A stretch of 64,000 bases of DNA from Actinomycetota bacterium (GTDB lineage Bacteria > Actinomycetota > Acidimicrobiia > Acidimicrobiales > Ilumatobacteraceae): NCBI GenBank assembly GCA_030645675.1, contig JAUSLQ010000207.1:29906-93905 (forward strand), in the 5' to 3' direction. The translations under genes were made by a program, and so were the position numbers. The notes beneath the pieces were generated by a model. It saw only the letters and a list, made by a program, of their open reading frames with translations. It did not search any database and was not told the DNA's origin. Of the stretch, positions 43,059 through 51,066 are shown in pieces (the stretch's first letter is position 1; each line of letters opens with the position of its first letter).

Positions 43059-45092
43059 ATGGCTGCCTCGCCGGTATCCGCGAAGGGTTCTCGACTCGCT
43101 ATGACGTTGGGCGCTGCCGGTGCGGTCGCGCTGGCACTCGGTCGCCTGCACTATGAACTGCGGCCGGAGGACGTACCAAACCCGTACGCGCCCACACACC
43201 TGGCCATCGGGGTCTCGTCGGTCGCTGTCGGCGCTTGGCTGGCCCACCGCCTTCCACGCGAGTCCGTGGCCTGGGTCATCCTCGCCGCCGGCCTGCTGGC
43301 TTCATGGATGTACGTGGGTCAACCGCTGTGGGTGGAGCTGTACCTGCTGGGTGCTCCGACGTGGCTGCTGCGCGGTGTGTGGTGGCTGATGCCGTGGCCG
43401 TGGCTCGTGGTGCGCTCGATGCTCCTCATCGTCGCCCCGTCGCAGGTGGTCCGCGAGTTGCTGGGGCGTCCGCGGCGAGCGGTGTTGTGGGCAGGCGTCG
43501 CAGTGACCACCGTTCTCTGCGTCACCCAACTCGTCACTCAGTACGACATGCCTTTCGACGGTAGCGAGGCGATCGAGCCGACTGAGTTGCAGCGTCGCGC
43601 GAGCGATGTCATGGAGTGGGCCTGGCGAGCGCAGTGGTTCACCGGGGCGTTAGCGGTCGGGCTACTCGGCGCGGCCGGCCTGATGCTGAACGGGTCGGCC
43701 GTCCGCCGCCAGACACGTTGGTTCGTCGTGGGTTCGGCGACCCTCGCGTTCGGCGGAGTCTCCGAGCTCGGCAGAGAGGCGTTCCCGAGTTGGCCGTGGC
43801 CAGGCGACCGCTGGGAACTCGTCGCCAGCCTGCTGCTTCCTGTGTCGCTCGCCCTCGCGGTGACGGTCGATCACCTGCTCGACGCCAAGCTCATCGTCCG
43901 GAGGGCTGCCCTCTATGCGACGTTGTCGGTGGTCGCGTTCGTCGCCTATGCGGCCGTGACCGCCTTGCTCGCAGCGGCGTTCTCACCATCCAGCTCGGTC
44001 GCGCGCGCGTCGGCTGCGGCGGGCGCAGCACTGGCGCTCGTCCCGGCACACGCCGCCGCGCGGCGGTGGATCGACACACACATGTACGGCGACTCCCGGC
44101 GACCCGACACAGTGCTCAGTGCCATCGGCACCAGCGTCGCCGAAGCCCCCGGCGCCCGTTCTGCACTCGACGCCGTCGTACAGGCCATCCACGCCTCGAT
44201 GAAGCTGCCATTCGTGTCCGTGTCGCTGGACGCGGGGCCCGACGGCGCGGCACTGGTGAGCGCACGCGCCGGCACGCCGGTCGCCCTGGACGAGTCGTTC
44301 CCGATCGAGCACGCCGGGATCCAGCTCGGCCATCTGGAGGTGGCGCGGCGATCGCCCGGCGAGGAGCTGCGATCCGAGGAACTCGAGCTGCTTGCACGGC
44401 TGGCACTCCAGGTGGGGGTCGTCGCCCACGACGTCTTCCTGGAAGCGCAACTGCGGTCGAGCCGACAGGAACTGGTGGTGGCCCGCGAGGAGGAGCGACG
44501 GCGACTACGAAGCGACCTTCACGACGGGCTGGGACCGACCTTGGCAAGCGTGGTCCTGGGGCTCGATGTGGCCACCCAACACGTGGACGACCACAACCTC
44601 CGCGATCTACTGACAGACCTGGCCAGAGACGTCAACACTGCCATCGACGACATCCGCCGCGTCGTGTACGGACTGCGTCCTCCGGAGCTCGACGAGTACG
44701 GGCTGGCACGCGCCGTTGAGCATCACGTCCGGTCCGTGTCAGCGAGGGTGAACGGCGCGCTCGAGTTGACCGTCTCGTGCGACGATATTCCGGCGCTGCC
44801 CGCCGCGGTGGAAGTGGCCGCGTATCGAATCACACTCGAGGCCATCACCAACGTCACCCGCCATGCCGACGCCACGTCGTGCGCAGTTCAGCTTGCCATT
44901 CGCGACGGCAACCTATGGGTGGAGGTCACCGACGACGGTTCTGGCCTGTCCGACAACCGTCACGTCGGTGTCGGTCTGACGTCGATGCGCGACCGCGCCG
45001 AGGAGCTGCAGGGTGACCTCGAGGTCGACGACAACGATCCCGGGACCCGCGTGCGCGCTCGGCTTCCGCTGCATGAGCTGGTCACCGAATGA
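43059..45092 (+). CDS. NarL-type sensor histidine kinase with multi-helix membrane domain
   Basis: 677 aa from the ATG at 43059, which has a TAGTGT box (43046-43051) 8 bases upstream; an in-frame GTG at 43032 has its Shine-Dalgarno too close. About eight membrane helices (residues 10-330) precede a GAF-like region (about 355-460), a HisKA_3 dimer/phosphate site RLRSDLHDGLGPTLA (His near 487) and a HATPase domain (NVTRHADA, VTDDGSGL). It overlaps the response regulator by 4 bp. The signal is unknown. Confidence 0.88.
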   Translation: MAASPVSAKGSRLAMTLGAAGAVALALGRLHYELRPEDVPNPYAPTHLAIGVSSVAVGAWLAHRLPRESVAWVILAAGLLASWMYVGQPLWVELYLLGAPTWLLRGVWWLMPWPWLVVRSMLLIVAPSQVVRELLGRPRRAVLWAGVAVTTVLCVTQLVTQYDMPFDGSEAIEPTELQRRASDVMEWAWRAQWFTGALAVGLLGAAGLMLNGSAVRRQTRWFVVGSATLAFGGVSELGREAFPSWPWPGDRWELVASLLLPVSLALAVTVDHLLDAKLIVRRAALYATLSVVAFVAYAAVTALLAAAFSPSSSVARASAAAGAALALVPAHAAARRWIDTHMYGDSRRPDTVLSAIGTSVAEAPGARSALDAVVQAIHASMKLPFVSVSLDAGPDGAALVSARAGTPVALDESFPIEHAGIQLGHLEVARRSPGEELRSEELELLARLALQVGVVAHDVFLEAQLRSSRQELVVAREEERRRLRSDLHDGLGPTLASVVLGLDVATQHVDDHNLRDLLTDLARDVNTAIDDIRRVVYGLRPPELDEYGLARAVEHHVRSVSARVNGALELTVSCDDIPALPAAVEVAAYRITLEAITNVTRHADATSCAVQLAIRDGNLWVEVTDDGSGLSDNRHVGVGLTSMRDRAEELQGDLEVDDNDPGTRVRARLPLHELVTE

Positions 45093-45739
45093 CCGTGACC
45101 GTTCTCGTCGTCGACGACCACCCGACGTTCGTCCGCACGTTGGGCGTCCTGTTGACGGGCGAAGGCTACGAAGTGGTCGGTACCTCGTCCGACGGCGAGA
45201 GCGCCGTCGAACAATGCCTTGCCCTACAGCCCGACGTGGTGATGATGGACATCCAGATGCCCGGCATCGGCGGCATCGAGGCGACACGCCAGATCGTCGA
45301 TGCGGCACCGCAGATCGCGGTCATCGTGCTCACGATGTTCGACGGCGACGACTCCGTTGCGATGGCGCTGCGCGCCGGAGCGAGGGGCTACCTGGTCAAG
45401 GGCGCTCGCCAGGACGAGATCCGCCGCACCGTCGAGATGGTGCTGGACGGCCACGCCGTCATCTCCCGATCGGTCGTGAAGCATCTGCCGGGAATCGCTC
45501 GTGAGCGCAACGGCGACGACCACCACCCGTTCCCGTCCCTCACGACACGAGAACGCGACGTGCTGCAGGCCATCGCCGACGGACTCGACAACGATGCGAT
45601 CTCACGGCGTCTATACCTGAGTCAGAAGACCGTCCGCAACTACGTGTCATCCGTGCTGACCAAACTGCAAGTGTCCACGCGGTCCGAGGCGATCGTCGCG
45701 GCGCGAACCAACGGCATCGGATCCACCCCGGACGCCTGA
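45089..45739 (+). CDS. NarL/LuxR-family response regulator
   Basis: 216 aa. Receiver with DDH near residue 9-11, phospho-acceptor Asp in VVMMDIQMPG near 54, and Lys in GYLVKGARQDE near 105; then a LuxR helix-turn-helix (LTTRERDVLQAIADGLDNDA; LYLSQKTVRNYVSSVLTKL). It is coupled to the kinase 43059-45092. Its targets are not evident; the lipoprotein 42547 is a candidate. Confidence 0.9.
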   Translation: MTVTVLVVDDHPTFVRTLGVLLTGEGYEVVGTSSDGESAVEQCLALQPDVVMMDIQMPGIGGIEATRQIVDAAPQIAVIVLTMFDGDDSVAMALRAGARGYLVKGARQDEIRRTVEMVLDGHAVISRSVVKHLPGIARERNGDDHHPFPSLTTRERDVLQAIADGLDNDAISRRLYLSQKTVRNYVSSVLTKLQVSTRSEAIVAARTNGIGSTPDA

Positions 45740-45854
45740 AGCCACCCCTCGCCCGGGTGATTTCGCCAGCTCTCGTCGAGGCGGGCCGCTGACGGCGCCG
45801 CGTCCGGGAGTTGGGTGGCCCCGTTGCGACCTCCGAGCTTGATGGCATCTGGTA

Positions 45855-45879
45855 GTTGTGCAACGAGTCCTTGCACAAC
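45855..45879. terminator. Hairpin after the response regulator
   Basis: A perfect 9-bp inverted repeat GTTGTGCAA-N7-TTGCACAAC lies 116 bp past the response-regulator stop. There is no T-run after it, so it may be a weak terminator or a protein site. Between 45740 and 46305 I otherwise see only island-end repeats. Confidence 0.35.
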
Positions 45880-46075
45880 CACCGACAAGACCGTGCGTCT
45901 CCATCTCAACCAGTGTCGTCGCGCCATCTCCAGCCTGCCTGAGCGTCGCCGAGTTCGCCACCTTCAGAGTTCCTAGGGCTCGCTGTCCACCACTTGTCCA
46001 TCCGAAAGATGGACAACTCAACGGCCGACCAGATGGTTGCACACCGCAAGCACCACCATCTACCAGGTGTTATTG

Positions 46076-46246
46076 GCGCCCCCGGTAGGAATCGAACCTA
46101 CGACCTGCGGTTTAGGAATGAGCGCGAGGAGGCCTCAGCGAGTCACCTTGAATCGCATCTGACCTGCTCAGCTTCTGTCTTCTCCTCGTCTGGCCTCGTT
46201 GAACATCATGCAGTAGCGCGCAGTAGATGGACAAGTGGATGGACAA
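46076..46246. repeat. tRNA-Arg 3'-end copy (att site), inner, with conserved flank
   Basis: 46076-46118 is identical to the tRNA-Arg 3' end (48068-48110). The whole 171-bp block aligns without gaps to 42166-42336, with about 22 mismatches, all outside the first 61 bp. The flank is therefore element-derived (attP arm) and both islands came from related elements. A TTGTCCATC-N5-GATGGACAA palindrome (45994-46016) precedes it. Confidence 0.85.
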
Positions 46247-46305
46247 CTTTGGTCGCAACATTCGATGTCACTTGCGTTTGTTTCGATACAGGGTACAGTT
46301 GGCTC

Positions 46306-46713
46306 ATGTCCAAGGTCCTCGATGATCGTGCACTGGCGAACCACGCACTCCTCGCTCTGCGCCGGCGACCGTCGCGCTTCACGCTGCCCGACGGCACGTC
46401 CGTGCGCATTCCCAAAGCAGCGGTCGACGGCCTGATCGAACTACTGACAGCCGCCGCCGCCGGCGACGAGGCCATGATCGTTCGCTCGCCACGGGAGCTC
46501 ACCACGCAGCAGGCGGCAAAGCTCTTGAACGTATCCCGGCCGACGGTCGTGAAGCTGATCGACGACGGCGTGCTGCCGGCACGCAAGGTCGGCTCCCATC
46601 GCCGAGTACCACTCACCGATCTGCTTGCCTTTCGTCAGGATGTAGTCGCGAAACGCCGTGCGGCACTCGACGAGATGACAACCGACGCCGAAGAACTCGG
46701 GCTGTACGACTGA
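46306..46713 (+). CDS. Excisionase-like HTH antitoxin
   Basis: 135 aa from the ATG at 46306. A -35-like TTGCGT (46272-46277) and -10 TACAGT (46294-46299, ending 7 bases before the ATG) suggest a leaderless mRNA. The middle holds an excisionase/MerR-like helix-turn-helix (ELTTQQAAKLLNVSRPTVVK; GVLPARKVGSHRRVP). It is followed after 5 bp by a PIN-domain gene, the usual order for an antitoxin-toxin pair. It probably binds its own promoter. Confidence 0.82.
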   Translation: MSKVLDDRALANHALLALRRRPSRFTLPDGTSVRIPKAAVDGLIELLTAAAAGDEAMIVRSPRELTTQQAAKLLNVSRPTVVKLIDDGVLPARKVGSHRRVPLTDLLAFRQDVVAKRRAALDEMTTDAEELGLYD

Positions 46714-46718
46714 GGGCG

Positions 46719-47276
46719 ATGAACCAACCAGTCGCAGTGCTCGACGCCGACGTGCTGGTGCCGGTGCTCGTCTGCGATCTCCTGCTCTCCATGTTCGACG
46801 CCGAACTCTTCCAGCCAGCGGTCAGCCCAACGATCTTGGCGGAGGTAGAACGAAGCCTGATCGCTGACTTCCCTCGCCTCGATCCAGATGGACTTCGTCG
46901 ACGAGTCGATGCCATGGCACGGGCGCTTGCCCTGCACGTTCACGACGTCACCCAAGAGAACGATGCGGCACTGGCCGGCATCAATCGCAAGGACCGACAT
47001 GTCGCCGCGCTCGCATTGACTCAGCACGCCGACCTGGTGGTGACCAACGATCGTCGGCTCCGACGAGAGATCAACGCGCTCAGCCTTCCCCTTCGAGCAC
47101 TTTCGGCCGACGAGTTCGTCCTGCGCCTCGTGCTCGACGACCGCACGCAGGTTGACGATGTCATCGACGAACTGGTCACCAAGCGACAGCGCAGACCGGT
47201 CACCCGCGCGGCGCTGCTCGACCAACTCGCCGTCGCCGTACCACGTGCCATCGCCGAGTTGCGGTCCACCGCTTGA
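46719..47276 (+). CDS. PIN-domain toxin (putative RNase)
   Basis: 185 aa. The PIN acidic residues are visible: Asp in VLDADVLVP near residue 10, Glu in ILAEVERSL near 45, Asp in RKDRHVAALAL near 92 and Asp in VVTNDRRLRR near 108. PIN toxins cleave RNA when not held by the antitoxin. Together with 46306-46713 it makes a toxin-antitoxin module that could help keep the small island in the genome. Confidence 0.83.
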   Translation: MNQPVAVLDADVLVPVLVCDLLLSMFDAELFQPAVSPTILAEVERSLIADFPRLDPDGLRRRVDAMARALALHVHDVTQENDAALAGINRKDRHVAALALTQHADLVVTNDRRLRREINALSLPLRALSADEFVLRLVLDDRTQVDDVIDELVTKRQRRPVTRAALLDQLAVAVPRAIAELRSTA

Positions 47277-47384
47277 CGCTCTCTTCGTTGCGGCACTCCT
47301 CGTCTCACAGGGGCTACCGAGTTCGACGATGCTGGACACCCTCTGAAGCTGAGTGCCCGTAGGGTCCAAGACGAAACGGAGTCA

Positions 47385-47579
47385 TCAACGAAACAGTTGT
47401 AAGATTGCCAATAGACCCAAGAGGATGGCGCCGAACCCGAACGCCCACCAACGACCCAAGTCGCCGGCGAACGAACTCGGAGTGCGCCGTCGTCGACGCA
47501 GGCCTGACCACCAAGCCAGACCGCAGGCGACTGCACATACTGCTAGCAGAACGGTGCTTTGTGAGTTAGATTTGGACAA
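47385..47579 (-). CDS. Small two-helix membrane protein with TTG start
   Basis: 64 aa from TTG 47579, five bases after GGAG. Two membrane helices (TVLLAVCAVACGLAWWSGL; WWAFGFGAILLGLLAILQLF) are joined by a basic loop (RRRRRTPSSF). The shape fits a small toxin, phage/plasmid membrane peptide, or unknown envelope protein. The surrounding DNA is AT-richer than the rest. No family recognised. Confidence 0.5.
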   Translation of the reverse strand: MSKSNSQSTVLLAVCAVACGLAWWSGLRRRRRTPSSFAGDLGRWWAFGFGAILLGLLAILQLFR

Positions 47580-48022
47580 CGTAGCTCCAGTTAAGTGTAT
47601 ATCCTCCGCCTAGGTCCTGGCCAGCCGTATATATATTCAGCGAGCTGGCCGCGACGAACCCCGTCATCACGGGTGTTCCACGCCAATGACACGGATTTAA
47701 TCTGCGAGCTCGATAGTCCTGGTACGAGGCTGGGAATCGACGCTTTGCCCCCGAACGCGATGACATGAATAATAAGCGATCCCGCCCAGCCGGAGCAAGA
47801 CGAGTGCCCTTGGGTACACGACCAAGCAGTCGCCACGACATCTCGACCAACTGCGGTGCCGCCAGCCACCGTCGCTATCCCACCGGCCACGGCACATCCC
47901 ATCCCGCCTGTTTCCGCGCATCCAACATTTCCTCCCAATCTCCTCCCAATGACAGAGGCAAATGGCGGTCACGCATGGTCGTTGGTGGACAATCCGAGCA
48001 CGGCAGAAACTTCTTGCGCATC
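47580..48022. other. AT-richer island segment without a supportable gene
   Basis: Unusually AT-rich patches occur (for example near 47595-47640). Leftward open frames end here, one closing YTLNWSYVVQI just before the TTG-start gene, but none has a convincing start, family match or codon pattern. It is foreign-looking DNA of the inner island next to the tRNA. Confidence 0.4.
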
Positions 48023-48056
48023 GCTCTCTACCAGGTAATATCCCCTGGTAGAGAGC
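48023..48056 (-). terminator. Strong hairpin downstream of tRNA-Arg
   Basis: A perfect inverted repeat with 13-base arms (GCTCTCTACCAGG and its complement) and an 8-base loop starts 13 bp past the tRNA 3' end. It is placed to end tRNA transcription or act in 3' processing. A partial copy of one arm (CTACCAGGT) remains near the inner att site at about 46060. Confidence 0.65.
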
Positions 48057-48068
48057 CGATTTGCAGAG

Positions 48069-48142
48069 CGCCCCCGGTAGGAATCGAACCTACGACCTGC
48101 GGTTTAGGAAACCGTTGCTCTATCCGACTGAGCTACGGGAGC
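48069..48142 (-). tRNA. tRNA-Arg (anticodon CCT)
   Basis: 74 bases, read leftward. Acceptor GCTCCCG pairs with CGGGGGC, D-arm GCTC...GAGC, anticodon stem/loop ACGGT-TTCCTAA-ACCGC with anticodon CCT, T-arm GTAGG-TTCGAAT-CCTAC, discriminator G. CCA is not encoded. The outermost anticodon-stem pair is an A-C mismatch. It reads AGG codons, rare in high-GC genomes, and its 3' 43 bp are repeated as att sites at 46076 and 42166. Confidence 0.93.
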
Positions 48143-48439
48143 GGGGATGGCGCGAAGTCTGGCGCGAGATTGGGTGCCGTCGGTCGGGCCGTCTGACCCG
48201 ACAGGCTAACGGGCCGGACCGGATGCTCCAGAGCCTTCGTGGGGTCTAGGACAACCGAGGATCGCTCGGCCCGCGTCCGGTCAGCACGCCGTCGGCGTTC
48301 GGCTGCGAATCGCCACATCGAAGGGTGTGTCACCGTCAAGAACGTCAGGCTCAGCCACCAGGACCTTCAGCCCTACCACTGCGCCGCTGCGAGGTGGACC
48401 GTGGGGGTGAGCCTCCAACGATGAGAGGGGTTGGTCTCG

Positions 48440-48868
48440 GTGACCAGAAACTTCATCACCGCCGCACTCAGCGGCGCGCTGCTTGTGGCCATGGTCAGCT
48501 GTGGAGACGACAGCGACAAGGGGACTTCGCCAGTGGTTTCCGACGACGCAACGGCGACGACTCTGGATGCAGCTGGCGCAAAGGCCGCGTACTGTGCCAT
48601 CGAAGCCAGCGTCGACGCGATGTTCACTGCGGCCTTCACAGGAATCGGACCACCGTCGGACGAAATATCGGCCACGGTCGCCGCTGCAGTCCTTGAGCAG
48701 TATGGGGACCAGGCCCTCGCCGCAGCCCCTCCCGAGATCGCCGACGATGTCGCCGTGGTCGTCGCGGCTACTGCGAAGATGGCTGAAGGCAATCCGGGAG
48801 CCTTCGACACGTTCATCGACGAAACGCAGGTGGCCGGCGACGTCATTGCGGAGTTCTGCGGGACCTAG
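48440..48868 (+). CDS. Small lipoprotein, function unknown
   Basis: 142 aa from the GTG at 48440, chosen because GAGAGGGG lies 9 bases upstream; a TTG at 48431 would touch it. Lipobox AMVSCG near residue 19, then an Asp/Thr-rich stretch and a helical domain with two Cys (AAYCAIEASVD, IAEFCGT) that could pair. It recalls the island lipoprotein 42547-43035 in size and layout. The 297 bases between the tRNA and this gene hold no other gene. Confidence 0.65.
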   Translation: MTRNFITAALSGALLVAMVSCGDDSDKGTSPVVSDDATATTLDAAGAKAAYCAIEASVDAMFTAAFTGIGPPSDEISATVAAAVLEQYGDQALAAAPPEIADDVAVVVAATAKMAEGNPGAFDTFIDETQVAGDVIAEFCGT

Positions 48869-48888
48869 TGAACCGAATGGCTCGGGCG

Positions 48889-49110
48889 TCAGTGCGCTGC
48901 GCGGGCTTTCGACACTGCGATCCCGCCGCACACGACAGCGACGACGGCCATCTGTGCGACGGCGCCGCCGTCCTGGCGGGTGATGGCCACGTATGCGGCA
49001 CCCACTCCGGCCAACGCCGACACTGACCCGAACACCCCGGCCAGCGAAGTGCGATGCGCGTCACTGACCTCGGCCGTGTCGAAGATCGTGTCGGTGGTGT
49101 CGGTGTTCAT
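48889..49110 (-). CDS. Small membrane protein
   Basis: 73 aa with two hydrophobic stretches (SLAGVFGSVSALAGVGAAYVA and AQMAVVAVVCGGIAVSKA). The short N-terminus is polar. No family is recognised. It is convergent with the lipoprotein 48440-48868. The next 123 bases (49111-49233) hold no gene. Confidence 0.5.
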   Translation of the reverse strand: MNTDTTDTIFDTAEVSDAHRTSLAGVFGSVSALAGVGAAYVAITRQDGGAVAQMAVVAVVCGGIAVSKARAAH

Positions 49111-49233
49111 GTCGGTGACCAGAGGTTCGGTGCTGCAGCGGCGGTCAGGGAAGGGACCACGCGTCCACCTCTGACATCGGCCGCCACATCACCTCACTTG
49201 AGCAGCTGTGACACGAAATGCCGACTCGGCGGT

Positions 49234-50013
49234 TCAGCCCGACGACTTCTGGTGCAAAACGTCCTGCGCCGACGACGCGAAGGCGGCCCCGGTGCCGAAC
49301 CACTCGCGCACCTGTGTGGCGAAGCGCAACGATTCTTCCTTCGACAGGTCTTCCACTCGGCTGAGATGAGCCATCGTCATCCTCACGCCATCGGGGTTCA
49401 TGCCGGCGATCGCGCGAGCCATCGCCATCGCCTCCGGCCACAGTTGCTCGGACGGCGCCACTCGCTGGGCGAACTGGATGCGGTGGGCCTCGCGACCGTC
49501 GATCACCTTGCCGGTGAGGATGATGTCCTTCGCCTGCGCGACACCCACCAGGCGGCTGAGCCTCGTGCTGGCACCCCAACCGCCGAGGCCGGAGCCCAAC
49601 CGGGCCAGGTGCCAGTCGCTGATCTGTGCGGTCTCGGCGACCACCCGCAGGTCGCAGGCCAGCGCCAGCTCGATCGCACCGGTGGTGCACACTCCGTCGA
49701 CGACGGCGATCGACGGCTTCAGCAGATCGTCGATCAGGTTGCAGAGCTTGTTGCCCGGGTTGCCTGGCGGGTGCAACCCGGCAGCGGCCTCCTTCAGGTC
49801 GTCGCCCGCACTGAAGCACGGGCGGCCATCGGCGCGCGGCGCGCCGGTGAGCACCACGCACCGCACCGAGTCGTCGTTGCGGGCACGCTTCACCGCTCGG
49901 GTCAGCTCATCGAGCACGCGGCCGTTGATGGCATTCATCGCCTCTGGGCGGTTGATCCGCAGGACCAGCACATGGCCGTCCTGTTGCACGTCGACCGGCG
50001 AGCCGTCAGGCAT
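49234..50013 (-). CDS. Enoyl-CoA hydratase/isomerase family protein
   Basis: 259 aa from the ATG at 50013; the longer in-frame start adds an Arg-rich leader out of the family pattern. Crotonase motifs are INRPEAMNAING near residue 20, a CFSAGDDLKE oxyanion segment near 68, and VDGVCTTGAIELALACD near 100. Catalytic Glu/Asp positions look partly changed (SGLGGWGAST). It overlaps the upstream hydrolase gene by 8 bp. It probably acts on an acyl-CoA in the fatty-acid or side-chain pathway coded around it. Confidence 0.86.
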   Translation of the reverse strand: MPDGSPVDVQQDGHVLVLRINRPEAMNAINGRVLDELTRAVKRARNDDSVRCVVLTGAPRADGRPCFSAGDDLKEAAAGLHPPGNPGNKLCNLIDDLLKPSIAVVDGVCTTGAIELALACDLRVVAETAQISDWHLARLGSGLGGWGASTRLSRLVGVAQAKDIILTGKVIDGREAHRIQFAQRVAPSEQLWPEAMAMARAIAGMNPDGVRMTMAHLSRVEDLSKEESLRFATQVREWFGTGAAFASSAQDVLHQKSSG

Positions 50014-50911
50014 CTGCCTGCTCCGTCGGTCGCAGGGCCTGGCCGAGTGCCGCCCGGAACCACTGCTCGGAGCGGCGCAACGCCGCCGGATCGAGCGGTG
50101 GCGCACCGTGATACGCGCCCGGCACGTTGTGCAGCTCTACCGGGTTGCCGTCGGCCAGCAGCCGCATCGCGAACAGAATGCCTTCGTCGCGCAGCGGGTC
50201 GTGTTGGTGGGTGACGATGATCGCCGGCGGCAGGCCCGCCAAGCTGTCGGCCCGGGCGGGTGCCGCATATGCCGACGTGGCGCTGACGTCGCGATCCTCA
50301 CCCAGGTAGTGCAGCCACATACCCTCGGCGGCGCGCCCGCTGAAGCCGTCGTTCTTCCGGTACGTGCGCATGGAAGGTGAGTCGAGCCGGTCGTCGAGCA
50401 CGGGGATGCGCAGCGCCTGGGCAGCGATGTGCGGCCCGTTCGTGTCGCGCGCCCGCAGGCATACGGCTGCGGCGAGGGCACCGCCTGCGCTGGCGCCGGT
50501 GACGACGATTCGCTCGGCGTCGATGGCCAGGTCTGCCGCAGACGCGGCCATCCACTGCAACACTGCGTAGCAGTCGTCGAGGCCCGCCGGGAACGCATGC
50601 TCGGGTGCCAACCGGTAGTCGACGGCGACCACCATCGCCCGGTGCGCGAGCGCCGTCGCCGCGTCGTCGTACGAGAAGTCCTCGGGGCGCAGCAGGCAGA
50701 ACGCCCCTCCGTGGAGGTGCAGCACTGCGGGCAGCGGCTCGTGGGCATCGCGGGGGCGGTACGTGACCACCCGCACGTCTGGCCCGAACGCGCTGGGCAC
50801 CATGCGTTCGCCGATGTCGAGCCGGGCGCGCAACTCGTCGGTGACGGCGAGAAGATCGAGATCCATCGGCACGTTCCGGTCGAACGGCATCAGTTGCTGA
50901 GCGCGCCCCAC
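50006..50911 (-). CDS. Alpha/beta hydrolase, HSL/acetyl-esterase type
   Basis: 301 aa from the GTG at 50911 behind AGGAG. Oxyanion motif HLHGGAFCLL near residue 75, nucleophile VTGASAGGAL near 150, Asp in HQHDPLRDEG near 245 and His in GAYHGAP near 272 complete the triad. It is an esterase/lipase of the hormone-sensitive-lipase group. It is coupled to the enoyl-CoA hydratase and divergent from a second one. Confidence 0.86.
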   Translation of the reverse strand: MGRAQQLMPFDRNVPMDLDLLAVTDELRARLDIGERMVPSAFGPDVRVVTYRPRDAHEPLPAVLHLHGGAFCLLRPEDFSYDDAATALAHRAMVVAVDYRLAPEHAFPAGLDDCYAVLQWMAASAADLAIDAERIVVTGASAGGALAAAVCLRARDTNGPHIAAQALRIPVLDDRLDSPSMRTYRKNDGFSGRAAEGMWLHYLGEDRDVSATSAYAAPARADSLAGLPPAIIVTHQHDPLRDEGILFAMRLLADGNPVELHNVPGAYHGAPPLDPAALRRSEQWFRAALGQALRPTEQADA

Positions 50912-51066
50912 AAACCACTCCTCTGTCGATGAATCCCGACCGCAGACCGTACTCCGCCGGTCGCCGCGTACCGTCAGCCGGCGACGCCGGAATCGCACGG
51001 GGTCGCCCGCGACCACCGCCGTTTGACACACTTGTCAGCTCGCGCCCACGACAACGGAGATCCGCC

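Noticed and set aside
47566-47938. Two overlapping leftward frames of 94 and 115 codons in the AT-richer patch
   Set aside because: No ribosome-binding site, family or codon support, and they conflict with each other; only the downstream TTG-start gene has a usable signal.
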